NCBI GenBank assembly: GCA_003260075.1
Contig: QLIY01000373.1
Span: 1 to 64,000, forward strand
DNA: 64,000 nucleotides
Reading direction: 5' to 3'
Origin: Phallusia mammillata
Taxonomy: Eukaryota > Chordata > Ascidiacea > Phlebobranchia > Ascidiidae
Under the pieces are notes generated by a model. That model saw only the letters and a program-made list of their open reading frames with translations, made no database searches and was not told where the DNA came from. Shown piece by piece: positions 35,101 to 46,100 of the stretch (within the stretch, counting starts at the first letter, position 1; every line of letters begins with the position of its first letter). Position numbers and translations under genes: made by a program.

Positions 35101-36017
35101 TTGGAATTTTTAGCTTTTAGCTTTGGGAGTTTGGCCAAAAGATATTTCAGGTGGCGATGCTAAACCCCAATCAACCTCTAACGAATAAATTTGTCTTATG
35201 ATTAAACTACCTCCCTAAACAGCCCAAACCCTGCAATAGTGGCGAAAGCCAAAGATACTGCGCACACGAATAGTTTTGATGGCGCAACTTGTTTTAAAAT
35301 GCAAACAGTAATACATCTAAAGAACCTTACAACAAGCACGTGGCGGCCTGCAGCCAACACATTTTGTTACTCGCGCCACCCAGAAAAAAGCCCCTTAATG
35401 AAACAGAAGGCTATTTTTGTAAGTGCCTGATTGCAGCACGTTCGACGTTTAATCAGTGTAACTTTCATGGCCCTCCATGCAAAGCAAGAGAAAATAATGC
35501 GACACAAATCAAACAATACAAGGGGAATGCGCGTGGCAGTGCCAAATTAGGAAAACAAAGCGTACAAAACGACACAATTGTGCATCAAATATTTGGTTAC
35601 ATATACAACTTACAACATTTGTGTTACCCGCGGTATCTAACCTTGTTTTGTTGTAGTAAATTAACAAATTTGGTTTCTGTATATACTAGATTGTATGCTG
35701 TTGTGTAAACAGTAACATCTACATGGAAAAGGTAATTTCGAAATGTGTAAGTTTTCCACTATTGAAAGCTGCACAAACTGTAGATTAAAAAATACTTTAT
35801 AAGCTTATAGGTAGCGGCTAGCAATCGAATAAATACGGTGCTTGTTGCCGCTACAAAGATGTTTGAGTTTAAAACTTACAAACAAGAAACAGAAAACCCC
35901 AGCTTAATGCGCAATACAAAAAAACTCCACGGTGTACGTACTTCCAATAAAATGCGTTTAGTCATATTTTGTAAAATAGCTTTATAATTGACTCACCTCA
36001 ATATTTGTTGAAGTCAT
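32106..36017 (-). CDS. RIPK-like protein kinase with C-terminal helical (TPR-like) region
   Basis: Eight exons in transcript order: 36017-35997, 35067-34895, 34829-33964, 33902-33777, 33623-33540, 33464-33396, 33243-33139 and 32851-32106, 2190 nt (729 residues), all phase-consistent. The kinase domain covers about residues 20-305: glycine loop GSGGFGDV (26-33), VAVK lysine 48, catalytic loop HEDLKPEN (146-153), DFG (166-168) and APE (200-202). The usual HRD arginine is Glu, while the catalytic Asp, Lys and Asn are kept. The nearest look is the TKL group, receptor-interacting kinase type, known for innate and stress signalling. A low-complexity linker is spread over four small exons with phase-1 borders. 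The last exon (about 248 residues) is all-helical with a TPR-like HLLNNLGEVCQKTLRLKESVKYF motif in two halves. No death domain, RHIM, signal peptide or membrane segment is seen. Substrate and pathway are unknown. Confidence 0.82.
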
Positions 36018-37086
36018 GTTTGTGTTTTGAACAAGTTTAAAGATCTTACACACAAAAAGTTTTTACTGCATAAGAAAGAGCAGCGATTATTTCCTGGTAC
36101 AATTTCTTGTAAAATCACTTTAATCACTCTTTGAAACTGCTCTAAAGATCTTTTAAGTCTTGCCTAAACTTTTAGCAAGGATTATTTATTTTACCTGCCT
36201 CTTAGAAATCTAAAAAGCAATTCGGTATTTACTAAAATTCTGCGAAATATTCGGTAAAGCGTTTTTAATGTCTGTCACCACACACAATTTTTAGACCTGG
36301 TTTGGCCTTTTCACTATCCTATTCTAGAGCGGTTTACAACCTAAACTTTTGTAATTTAAACCAGAAATTCACTGTGCCTAATGTTTGAATTACTATTATT
36401 TAGGTTCCATAGGTAAACCAGCAGTTTGGTAGCCTCATTGATATAGTGACAAATGAACTAAAATTGTTGTCGCAATTAGTCGCTTTTCATAAAGGCTTTA
36501 TTAATTGCTGTGCAGAGTAAGGCTTAGCTCAACATTGTGCTTCGTTTCGTCGCCTTTACTTAACGTTGTGCTGTCGTGTAACGTAATCGTCGGGAGTGGA
36601 AAAGAAATGTGATATGATACGCAGTGTCGTCGTTGCTTTCTGAATAGGAGTCTAGACATGCGACATCTACCCAGATGTGAATGACACGAACTGTTGTCTT
36701 ACAATTCTCCCAATGTTGAAACAAAAGATTGGAATTTGAAATACATTATTGTGACCTATTTGATGGTTATCGTCACAAATCCATGTTTTTAGGGCCAGCA
36801 CCTATTGCTCGTTTACTTATATGCTAGACCTGCATAATCACGGGGAAAATCACGGGGAAGTTGCCGATCCTACAGGATATGCAGCAACTGGGCGAAATCG
36901 CAAAAATCAATAAAATTCGACCAGCTAAACCTGTTTGTTGATTAAAATAAATGGTTCTTGATAAACTTTTTGTTTTCGTGCCATGAATACGGTAATTTTA
37001 TAAAATTTTAAAGTGGCGCTAAACAAAATCGGATGAGCTGAATAAAATTAGAAAATCGCTAAAATGCAGTTTATCTTCAACTAAAA
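36018..37086. promoter_or_regulatory. Shared divergent promoter region of the kinase and VPS36
   Basis: The start codons are head to head about 1.07 kb apart. The stretch is AT-rich and free of recognised repeats. No TATA box or specific factor site is claimed. A bidirectional promoter is inferred from geometry only. Confidence 0.45.
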
Positions 37087-40000
37087 ATGGATCGTTTTTC
37101 GTGGTCAACCGGGGGTCCGGTGTATGGAGAGAAGGAGATTTTAAAGCAAAATTCAATCCGTATTTACGATGGAGATGAAAAGGTATTTAACTTGGAGTTT
37201 GAACCTAAACACATTGTTAAAATTAATAATTCGCTTTTAGCACTTTTTTTTAACGTCAAGCATGCACCTGATGATAATTAATCGTAATATTTTGACGTTA
37301 GATATGCATCCTAAACATGTTCAAGTTTTTAACAAACAAAAAGTAATGCTATTAGGTTTTAGAATGCATTTTTGCACAAAAATCTGGTAAGTTCAAAAAG
37401 CTTTACATTTGGAGTAGAATTTATTATAGATTTGCAGAAGCTTAAAAGTTTAGTTTGGTAACTTGATAGTAACTTTAATATGCACATTTGGCTTGTATTT
37501 TAAGACCAGTTATGATGACGGATCATTGCTACTCACAACACATCAAATTATTTGGAGAGATTCTTCTGACTTTCAAATTTGTATTTCTCTACCATTGTGC
37601 CTTGTTGTGTTTTGTGAAAAACAGTCAGGAGGAATTGGCAGAAGGTTTGGACTGTTTTGTTTCTTTTTTGTATTATGTAAAACTATACATGCACAGGCAA
37701 TTCTAGTTATATTCTATGCATTGCATTCTAACTCTTAAACTGTATCCTATCTTTTATCAAAAAGTGATCTAGTTTATTGCATATTCTGTGTCAGCCAGCT
37801 CATAAAAAGTGTGGCAAGTTAATATATATCGTGATAAACTAGAAATATCTGTATGATTTTTTATTTTTTATCTTTTCAAAATATATTTACTTTTTAACAA
37901 ATTGTTTCTTGGATTCCATTATTGTTAACACCATCATTAAATTTTTTTTACAGTGCAAAGCTAAGTGTACACTTGCAAGCTGCACAGGCAAATCGGGCAC
38001 CCGGACCAGTTTCAAGAAGTCGTTATGAATATGTGCGATTTTCATTCAAAAATGGGGGTGAATCTGAATTTCACACCAAACTTCAGAGTGCAATGCAGGT
38101 ATTGATAAAATAATTTAGTTGTTGTAAAACTCACATATGAAACCACTTAAAGATAACACATGATTAATTAAAGCATGCTTTGACAGACAAAGGAATGGGA
38201 AAAAACTTCTTCACAAGCTACTTCAAGCCCTGTCAGCAAAAGCTCAGCAAAGGTTTAATACTTGATTCGTGTTTATTATGAAAATGTGATATCTGATGTT
38301 GCTAACTTGGCTACGTTTACATTTTTAGACAGGCCCCATCAGAGCCTCTGGAATTGTTGGAATTGAACGAAAGATCGAGGAAAATCGAAGAGTAACTGAT
38401 AAGAATATTTCTGTGGTACGTTTGACTTGTTAATGTAGTGATTTATGAAATGAACAAGTTGCATTAAAAATGATAATCAAGATTTGAAGGCTAAGTAACT
38501 TGCACAAATACATGTGCATTCATGGTTGAGGGGTTTCTTTAGAGTTGACTGCACGGCATTTGAAGTGTTTTTAATGAAGTCAGATCTGCCCATTGCGAAC
38601 TGAACCAAACAAACGAACTTGTTCACATGTATTGATTTTATACTTGTTTTTTTTTACATGTAGAACTTGTGTATTTCAGTGTTTTTGTTTGTGTAATACA
38701 GTGGTTCTCAACCTTATACTGATCACATACCAATTGCCATTTTCTATGGCTTTGCACCATCTAAACCAGTGGTTCTCAAACTTTTTTATTGTCGGGGCCA
38801 AATGGTAGTTTTTTGAGTGTGTAGGCAAAAAAACGAAACCTTGAGAAAATCACTAAAGAATATTACCTTCAAAGCTAAAATATCAATGTTTGGTGGTTTT
38901 CTGAGGTCTGGTGCGAGCCGCAAAATAAGTAGTTGGGAGCCGCATGCGACCCCTAAAACCGAGTTTGAGAACCTCTGATCTAAACCCTGTTGTAAACGGT
39001 GTAATATGTACATGTAGAGCCACTGGTGTATTTTTTAAACCCACGCTAATATAGCTTGCTTTGGTCTTTGCAGGCTTTTCAAGATTTGACGAAGCTGATG
39101 GAAAAAGCAAAAGAAATGGTTTCTCTTTCATCAAACATTGCCAACAAAATAAAAGACAAAAAGGGAGACATAACAGATGATGAGGTGTGCTTAGTTAAAT
39201 GTATGCAAATCACTATACAAAAGTGTTTCAGTTTAGGTTTCTGGGAATTGTTAAACATTTTTGTACTGGAATATTGGCTTGTTTAGTGTTTTGAGAAAGC
39301 ATGTTTTGGAATTATTTTTTTGTTTTTATTTTTTCTCATTTTGTTTTTGCTGCATTTTGATCAGAAAGAGAAATTTAAAAAGTTAATGCAGTATATATAT
39401 ATTCTTAGTAAGTGATACAAAATTGTTGAATAACATTTGAGGCCTTTTTCTTAAGTTCTAGCAAAGCGAATAGCTAAGGTGTGTGATACAATCGGTAGTT
39501 TTATTAAGTAAGAAATTCCAGCTTATTAAAAAAATCGTGATGAAGATATTTATAACACAAGTTAAAGATCAAGATTTGATGATAACTGATGCAAGGAAAT
39601 GTAAGCTCAATGATGTTTATGAGTAGCATTTGTAAGTATGGATTTATTTTAGCTAAGTTTTAAGTTCTGCTGAGCAGTGAAATACTAGTTTCTGTTCTTC
39701 TGGAAGTAATTTTCTGCTCCAAATTATGCTTTTCTGTTCTTATCGTATAAATTTAGGCATGGTTTACTAATAAGGAAGTTAAGACAGGTTACCAATATGG
39801 TAGATTGGTAGTGTAGCCTGATTTATTTTTTGATCTTACATAGGCTACAGCAGGGGTGGGCAACCTTAGGCCCTTCATTAAAGCTTGTGCGACCCACAGA
39901 GACGCTTGGATTTCAAAAGTTCTGGCAAACGAGTCCAATTATTACATATTTTTGAGCTGATTAATGCGCCTGGAGCTATTTTTTTGCGATCTGACAAAAT

Positions 40001-42133
40001 GTGGCTAGAATCGAATTATACTTGTAATTAAGCATATTTGGTAAGTAACAGAGCAAAATCACTTTGTGTGATGAACATGTGTGGCCCTGCCGCCCTGGAT
40101 CCAATTTTGACATTTATAATTGGCCCTACAGTAACAAAGGTTGTGCACCCCTGGTCTACAGTATTTAAAGCAAAACAACGTGTTTAATTTTAAAGAAGTA
40201 GGCAGCAATTTGTTGGAGGTAATACAGTAGTATCATAAAATTACACAGTATAGTGCTGTAGGTTTTTTTAGTACAGTATTGCAGACAAAGCAAGGTTTTA
40301 GTGTTTGCTCTTGCCACCAATTGCAGCTCAGGCAAAGATACTTGTAACAAAAGAAGATAATCCAGATTCCAGAATAAAATGAGTAATGCAGATTTTTGTG
40401 TCTTGCTGCTGCATTTAGACCGACCCAGGACAAGTATTTGCTTGTTATTTAAATGTACTGTAGTCTTGTTATCAGCATAATTTTAATGTAAACTACGATC
40501 CATGGTGCAAATATAATATTTTGATTTTCTGCAGACAGTTAAGTTCAAATCCTACCTCCTTAGTTTGGGAATTCCGAATCCAGTGACAAAGGAAACACAT
40601 GGCAGTGGAACCCACTATCACATGCAGTTGGCACATGAGATTGCCTCATTACTTAAACAACCTTTGGAGGAAAATGCTGGAATTATGCTCTTGTCTGATG
40701 CCTACTGCAGAATAAACAGAGCCAGAGGAATGGAGGTACAAGTAGAAGATTAAATTTTAGTCCTGTTCATGTAACAGTTTCAATTTCATGATACAAATGT
40801 TGCACAAAAGCAGAAAGCTACGGAAACATAGCTGTTAAAAATTGGAGTTTGGTTCTTTGTAATACACTTCTGCTGTGAAAACTTTTGTCTTGACTAACTT
40901 TTTGATCTGTGCTTGTGAAAATGTCTTTGTTTTGGCATGAGAAATTGATGAACTATTTGATAATAAAGCGTATTCCAACAACCACATGCACTGTAATTGT
41001 GTGTTGGTAAAAAAACTTTACAATTAATGTTTCAAAATTTGTCGACTCTAATGTTGTTGTTTAGCTTTTGTCCCCAGAAGATCTGTTGAATGCCTGTCGG
41101 ATGTTGGACAATTTAAAACTTCACATGAAACTGAGGGAATTTGAAACTGGGGTGTTAGTGCTCCAACTTGACTCGCACAGTGATGAGAAAGTTATCAGCC
41201 AAACAACAGAACTGGTATTAATTTGTTCATATTATACATGCAACAAGATGGAGTGTAAAACTGCTTTGCACTTGGAAGGTTGTGGCTTCTAATCCCGTCT
41301 CATACACTTGTGGCTTTCTTTGCAAACATACATTAAGTGCAAAGTGACAACTTTGGTAATAGATCAAAACCATCAACAGCATGTCTTAAACTGACGATCA
41401 CTGTTAGAACTGATGATGCCACATTGGCGAAATATTATTCCTTCATTTTAGACCAGTGGTTCCCAAACTGTGGGCCATGGCCCATTAGTGGGCCACCAAG
41501 ACATTTTCAATGGGCCACAGAGCCATTTGAACAGATTCTACTGTTTTGTTATACTGTAGATATTATGCGCTTTGTTTTGAAAAACGTAATTTTGGCAAAG
41601 AATTCCGAATCTTGTAGCCAAATTTCAGGAGCATGTATCTCATTAAAAACAAATTGCTAGAAAATTTCGCCTGTTTTTGAGTCATTTTTTTGTTTGTGCC
41701 CAAATTTACAGCACGTGGTGGGCCATGAATTTACAGCACGTGGCGCTATTCAATAAACATTTGGGCCACAGACCAAAAAAGTTTGGGAACCCCTGTTTTA
41801 CACCGACTGATTCTGTTTAACCAAGATTTTATAGTCCATTGGTTTTAGCGTACATTAAGGACAGTGCTACATTTTTGTGTTTATATTCCGACCTCAAAAT
41901 CATTGTGGTATGTTTCTTTTTATATTTACCCAAACATCTAACTTTTTACTTGGTTTCAGGTGGACGACAGCAAGAGTTTAAGCGCTCAGGAGCTTGCCAA
42001 CTTGGTCAGTGTGTCAGTTTTGCTTGCAAAGGAGAGATTATTGTTGGCTGAAAAAGCAGGCAAACTTTGCCGCGACGATTCGGACGAAGGACTGAGGTTT
42101 TATCCAAACCTATTTGCACAACCAATGCGCTGA
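37087..42133 (+). CDS. VPS36: Vacuolar protein sorting-associated protein 36 (ESCRT-II)
   Basis: Nine exons: 37087-37182, 37505-37644, 37954-38098, 38187-38252, 38329-38415, 39074-39184, 40535-40735, 41065-41214 and 41960-42133, 1170 nt (389 residues; vertebrate proteins are about 386). The N-terminus [10 protein letters not shown]...IRIYDGDEK and TTHQIIWRD are the GLUE domain, which binds ubiquitin and phosphoinositides. [14 protein letters not shown] and [11 protein letters not shown] lead into the winged-helix core, with [49 protein letters not shown] and the C-terminal [14 protein letters not shown]. These match VPS36 closely along the whole length. The product acts on endosomes in ESCRT-II with VPS22 and VPS25 to sort ubiquitinated cargo into multivesicular bodies. 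Introns 5-8 carry several hAT-like MITEs. No damage is seen. Confidence 0.95.
38767..38977 (+). mobile_element. hAT-like MITE, CAGTGGTTCTCAAAC family
   Basis: Left end CAGTGGTTCTCAAACTT and right end GAGTTTGAGAACCTCTG are inverted repeats; GGGGCCAAATGG and GAGCCGCATGCG are inside. VPS36 intron 5. Confidence 0.68.
39851..40153 (+). mobile_element. hAT-like MITE, CAGGGGTGGGCAACC family
   Basis: Full copy of about 303 bp with ends CAGGGGTGGGCAACC and GTTGTGCACCCCTG and the conserved ACATTTATAATTGGCCC near the right end. VPS36 intron 6. Confidence 0.72.
41410..41432 (+). other. Hammerhead-ribozyme-like core
   Basis: CTGATGA (41410-41416), a small hairpin TGCC-acatt-GGC, and GAAA (41429-41432). 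It matches the two conserved hammerhead core boxes with a short stem II. Stems I and III are not clear, so activity is uncertain. Confidence 0.4.
41454..41795 (+). mobile_element. hAT-like MITE, CAGTGGTTCCCAAAC family
   Basis: Ends CAGTGGTTCCCAAACTG and AGTTTGGGAACCCCTG; GGGCCA motifs occur near both ends. VPS36 intron 8. Confidence 0.7.
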
Positions 42134-42175
42134 CTTCCCATCTACTGCCCTCTTGCAATATTTTTATTGTTATCC

Positions 42176-42181
42176 AATAAA
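42176..42181 (+). terminator. Polyadenylation signal of VPS36
   Basis: AATAAA in CCAATAAAGTTT, 43 bases after the stop codon. Confidence 0.6.
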
Positions 42182-42260
42182 GTTTTATCCAAACAAAACT
42201 GGTTTTAAGTTTTTTGACGTACTGTGATAAAATATGTCCCTAAGAGAGCTTGTTTTAAGT

Positions 42261-42511
42261 CAGTGGTTCTCAAGCCCACTGGTGCAACCAAATAGAAAGC
42301 TTTTTTTAAGAATTTACTTTCATTTGTGTCACTACACTCAATTTTACAAGAGTAATGGCTTGGGGAGGAATTGAGAAGGAATGTTTTTGTTTTGTTTTTG
42401 TTCTGAACCTATTTTATAGTTGTTTTCTTTCTATCTTAAAAATTTACTGGGTCACAGAATTTTTTTGCAATGAAAGTGGGCCACGAAAGAAAAAAAGGTT
42501 GAGAACCACTG
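42261..42511 (+). mobile_element. hAT-like MITE, CAGTGGTTCTCAAGC/AACC family
   Basis: Ends CAGTGGTTCTCAAGC and GGTTGAGAACCACTG. The interior is the reverse complement of most of 63080-63357, including GCTTGGGGAGGAATTGAG, so the two are copies of one family. Confidence 0.72.
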
Positions 42512-43102
42512 TTTTAAGTGAATACATTTCTCAAACGTCGCAACAATAGCATTTGTTATCATCAATGCACCGCGATTGTTGCAATGAAATGCATTCACTA
42601 ACCTACACCGCTGTTTATGGTGTTGCTGGCGTAATCCAGATCTTTGAAACTACTTTGTTTTTGTTTGTTTGCATAACACTACAGGACTGGTCTTAAGGCA
42701 AGGAAATTGTTTGTCAAGAAAGTAATCTTTTATTGAAGAACGTAAGGGGCGGAAGAAGTGTGCAAAAGTGCATAAAAACGGGTGAATCCCCATGAATACT
42801 TCCAATACTAGCACACATAAAACTCCACACCAGCAATGCATTAAAGACTCTCATTTTAATCAACGAAAATTTTGTCTGAAATTGTGTTAGGCTGCTTTAC
42901 TCATAGAGTTTGTCGATCATGAAATCTGTAAAAAATGCTAAAGAATGCCAAAAATCACTACAAACTTCTGAATGGCCATTCTTTTGGCAGCGAATTTACT
43001 TTATACGCTACCAATTCTCTGTAACTATGTGCTCGAAGTGCCATGCGAACACCAACTTCATTGATTGTGAGCTATCACCACTTCGGTGTTTGTGCGCTGG
43101 TT

Positions 43103-46100
43103 TCACGTCGGTTGCATATACGCCGTGTTGGCGTAATGAGTCCTGTATGAGAACGTCCTATTCTCCGCCATATACTTGAGTGACAAGTTGCCCTCATACG
43201 TCACTGATGACGGTTTAGTGACGTCATACGCGTCTTTTGCGTATCGACATGACGTGGCGGGATCCGATTGGCCCGTTGACTTATCTTCGTACTCGTATTG
43301 TTTGACGTCACTCGCCGCCGGGTCGTCATGGTGATGATGACGTTTGTATTGTCTGTCTGTGACGTCATGAAGACCGTTTGTTGCAGGGTGGTGGTGCATT
43401 GCGTGTAGATTGTTAAAGGAACCTGAAATGAAAGCTTTGTAATAATTTCGATTTCCTTTCAACTTTTTCAACGAATTTTGAACTAAATTTGGTGTTAACT
43501 TTGTTAGTTAGTTATTGCAAAGTAGCGTTTAGTGTTTGTTACAGGGTCTTTCCGGCAAATAGTAGGCATCGTATGTCAACATTCACTGATTTTATGTGTC
43601 ATTTTTTGTAAGTATAACAATAGTGTGAAACGACTATTGTTGACGGATCTTATTAGGAAGCAATTGTTGATTTGTCAATTATTCTTATTTATTGCGACGA
43701 AATATGTTTCTCTGGTTTTGTTTCCGATTATATAAGTAGTCGTATTCTTAGGTAGAGCAAGTGAATTTGCAAATTGAATGATGGGGCTACTTTGTTGTGT
43801 ATTGCAACTGAACTATAAACATATTACGGTTTTCCTTACTTATATGATGTTGATTTGGTAGAATTCCGTAAAACGGTCGTCCCAGGTGATCAACCCCAGC
43901 CCTGTCTTTATCCCTTAACCCAGGATCGGCTCCTATACCGTGGTGGTGATGATGGTGGTAGTGGTATAACACGTGGTGGTGATACGAGGAAAAGTTACTA
44001 TCCGCTAAACGGCGCTCGGGGTACGCTAACTCCCGATCGCGGCCGTCCCACATGGGGTGCTTGTACCACGAGTCGGCCGCGCTCTGCGCATGCGCGTGCT
44101 TCGATGACGTAGGTGATTGTTGCGTCACTTCCGGGGAAAAGTTTGCCGTGTCGTCATCCGAACATCGCAGTTTCTTGGCTTGGTACTCGCCGTCCCATTT
44201 GTACACGTCATCACGTTGTGACGTAGCGCTTTCGGATTGTGACGTCACTGTTGCATTGTTTGGGCTACTGTGACGGTTGCGTAGTCGCGATTTGTAGGTT
44301 TTATTGTGGGGCTCGTTTTCGGTAGTCGCGCCCCCCCCCCTGACGTAGCGCTTTCGGATTGTGACGTCACTGTTGCATTGTTTGGGCTGCTGTGACGGTT
44401 GCGTAGTCGCGATTTGTAGGTTTTATTGTGTGGCTCGTTTTCGGTAGTCGCAGTGTTTCGTGATGAAGATTTCGACTTCTTTCGTCGGTTTCTCTCGCTG
44501 TAACTGCTCTTGTTTTGGAACTGAGGAACTTTGGAGGGCTCGATCTGTTCAGCCGCCATCACCAAATCGCGAGCTTCAACGTTGCTGTGAAAATTTGGTT
44601 GGTTGTGATTCTAGTTTCGACTTTTCTACCTTCTTGATACATTATTATTACATATAAAACTGTCGTAAATAGAGCAAAACACTGAAACCTTCTTTAAAAT
44701 TCCTTCTACTAAAATTTTATGATTTTGGAAACTTCCGTTGCCTATTTCGCAAACAGCAGTTGCAAAACGTTGTCTGTTTAATTTAAGCGTAAACAAAAGA
44801 TCATTGTTCTCACCTTATGACGTAATTGACGCTGACGATGCAGTGGGGCCGCGATGACCGACTGTTGTGAACGATTGTCACGTGACTCTGCACCCACACC
44901 CAGCCTCCGTTGCGAGTTAGAAAGCGGTAATACTTCGTCTTTACCTGGCCTTTGTTCAAAACTGTCAAAAGTAAAACATGTAAAAGCTTGTGATGATTTT
45001 GGACAAATTCAATCTATTGGTATCATACGTATTTTTTGCCGAAATGTTTATTAAGTAATGGCTTTTAACGTCCAACGTAGACTCTATGTTGATCTCGAGA
45101 AGTAGTAAACGCTTGTAATTCAATGTTGAACAAATTGGTATCATGTTTTTCAACGTCAGTTCTGTTTTAAGTAGAGCTTCTGTTTTTGGACCTGTGTTTC
45201 TATATACCTGTATTTAAACAGATTTTTATTAACGGACTTACGTTTGTGGTGCGCTTCCCTGAGATGCAGAACATCGCTTGTATGAACGTAGTGGTAAAGT
45301 GTTTTATCCAACAAGTCTTGAGGTTCGTAGCCCAACAGATCGGAAACTCTGTTTAAAAACATAAAAGATGCCTTTTACTGTTGACGTGGTTCACTAGAAC
45401 CTGTGGTGCAGGTGATAGCTCTCGTAACATTTCTTGACATGAAAAATTAGACAAAATGGCGTAGATGTGACTTCCAAAAAAAAACATTTTCTGCATGGTC
45501 AAATACAATCGTCTAGATTTTAGGCAAAAATGCGAAAACAATAATCGCTTTGAGCTGACAAGCGTAAACCGAACACGCCTCATAAAAAAAACAGCAACCT
45601 ACACCCACTTAACCGAAAAACAAAGTAACAAACTTTTCTTGTAAACGACACTTATCTATACTATACCAGTGGTCGGCAAGTACAGGGTCGCTGCCCGTTG
45701 CCGGTCCGTCAGGGGTTTGTTACTGGGTCCCTTAAAATTGCTCAAGGTTCACGTTGAATCAAAGTTGTAATAACTGTATTCAGTGCTGAACATTTGTGGT
45801 TTTTCAAGGCCGGTCCGTGTTAAAAAGTTCGGTTTCAAACTGTCCGCTGTACAAAAAAGGTTGCCGACCCCTGATCTATACCACTTTCTGCCGGTTTGCA
45901 AATGAAGACAATCTAGTTGTGCATATACTACAGGGGTGGGCAACCTGCGGCCCTTCACTAAAGGTTGTGCGGCCCGCACAGACGCTTGGATTTCAAAAGT
46001 ACTGGCGAACGAGTTCAATTATTACATATTTATGAGCTGATTAATGCGCCTGATAGTTCTGCGATCTGGCAAAATGTGGCTAGAATCAAATACGAATTAT

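Larger units (their letters stand above)
42134..43102. other. Convergent intergenic region between VPS36 and sim
   Basis: Holds the VPS36 polyadenylation signal, a complete hAT-like MITE (42261-42511) and presumably the 3' UTR of sim. No other gene is seen. Confidence 0.55.
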
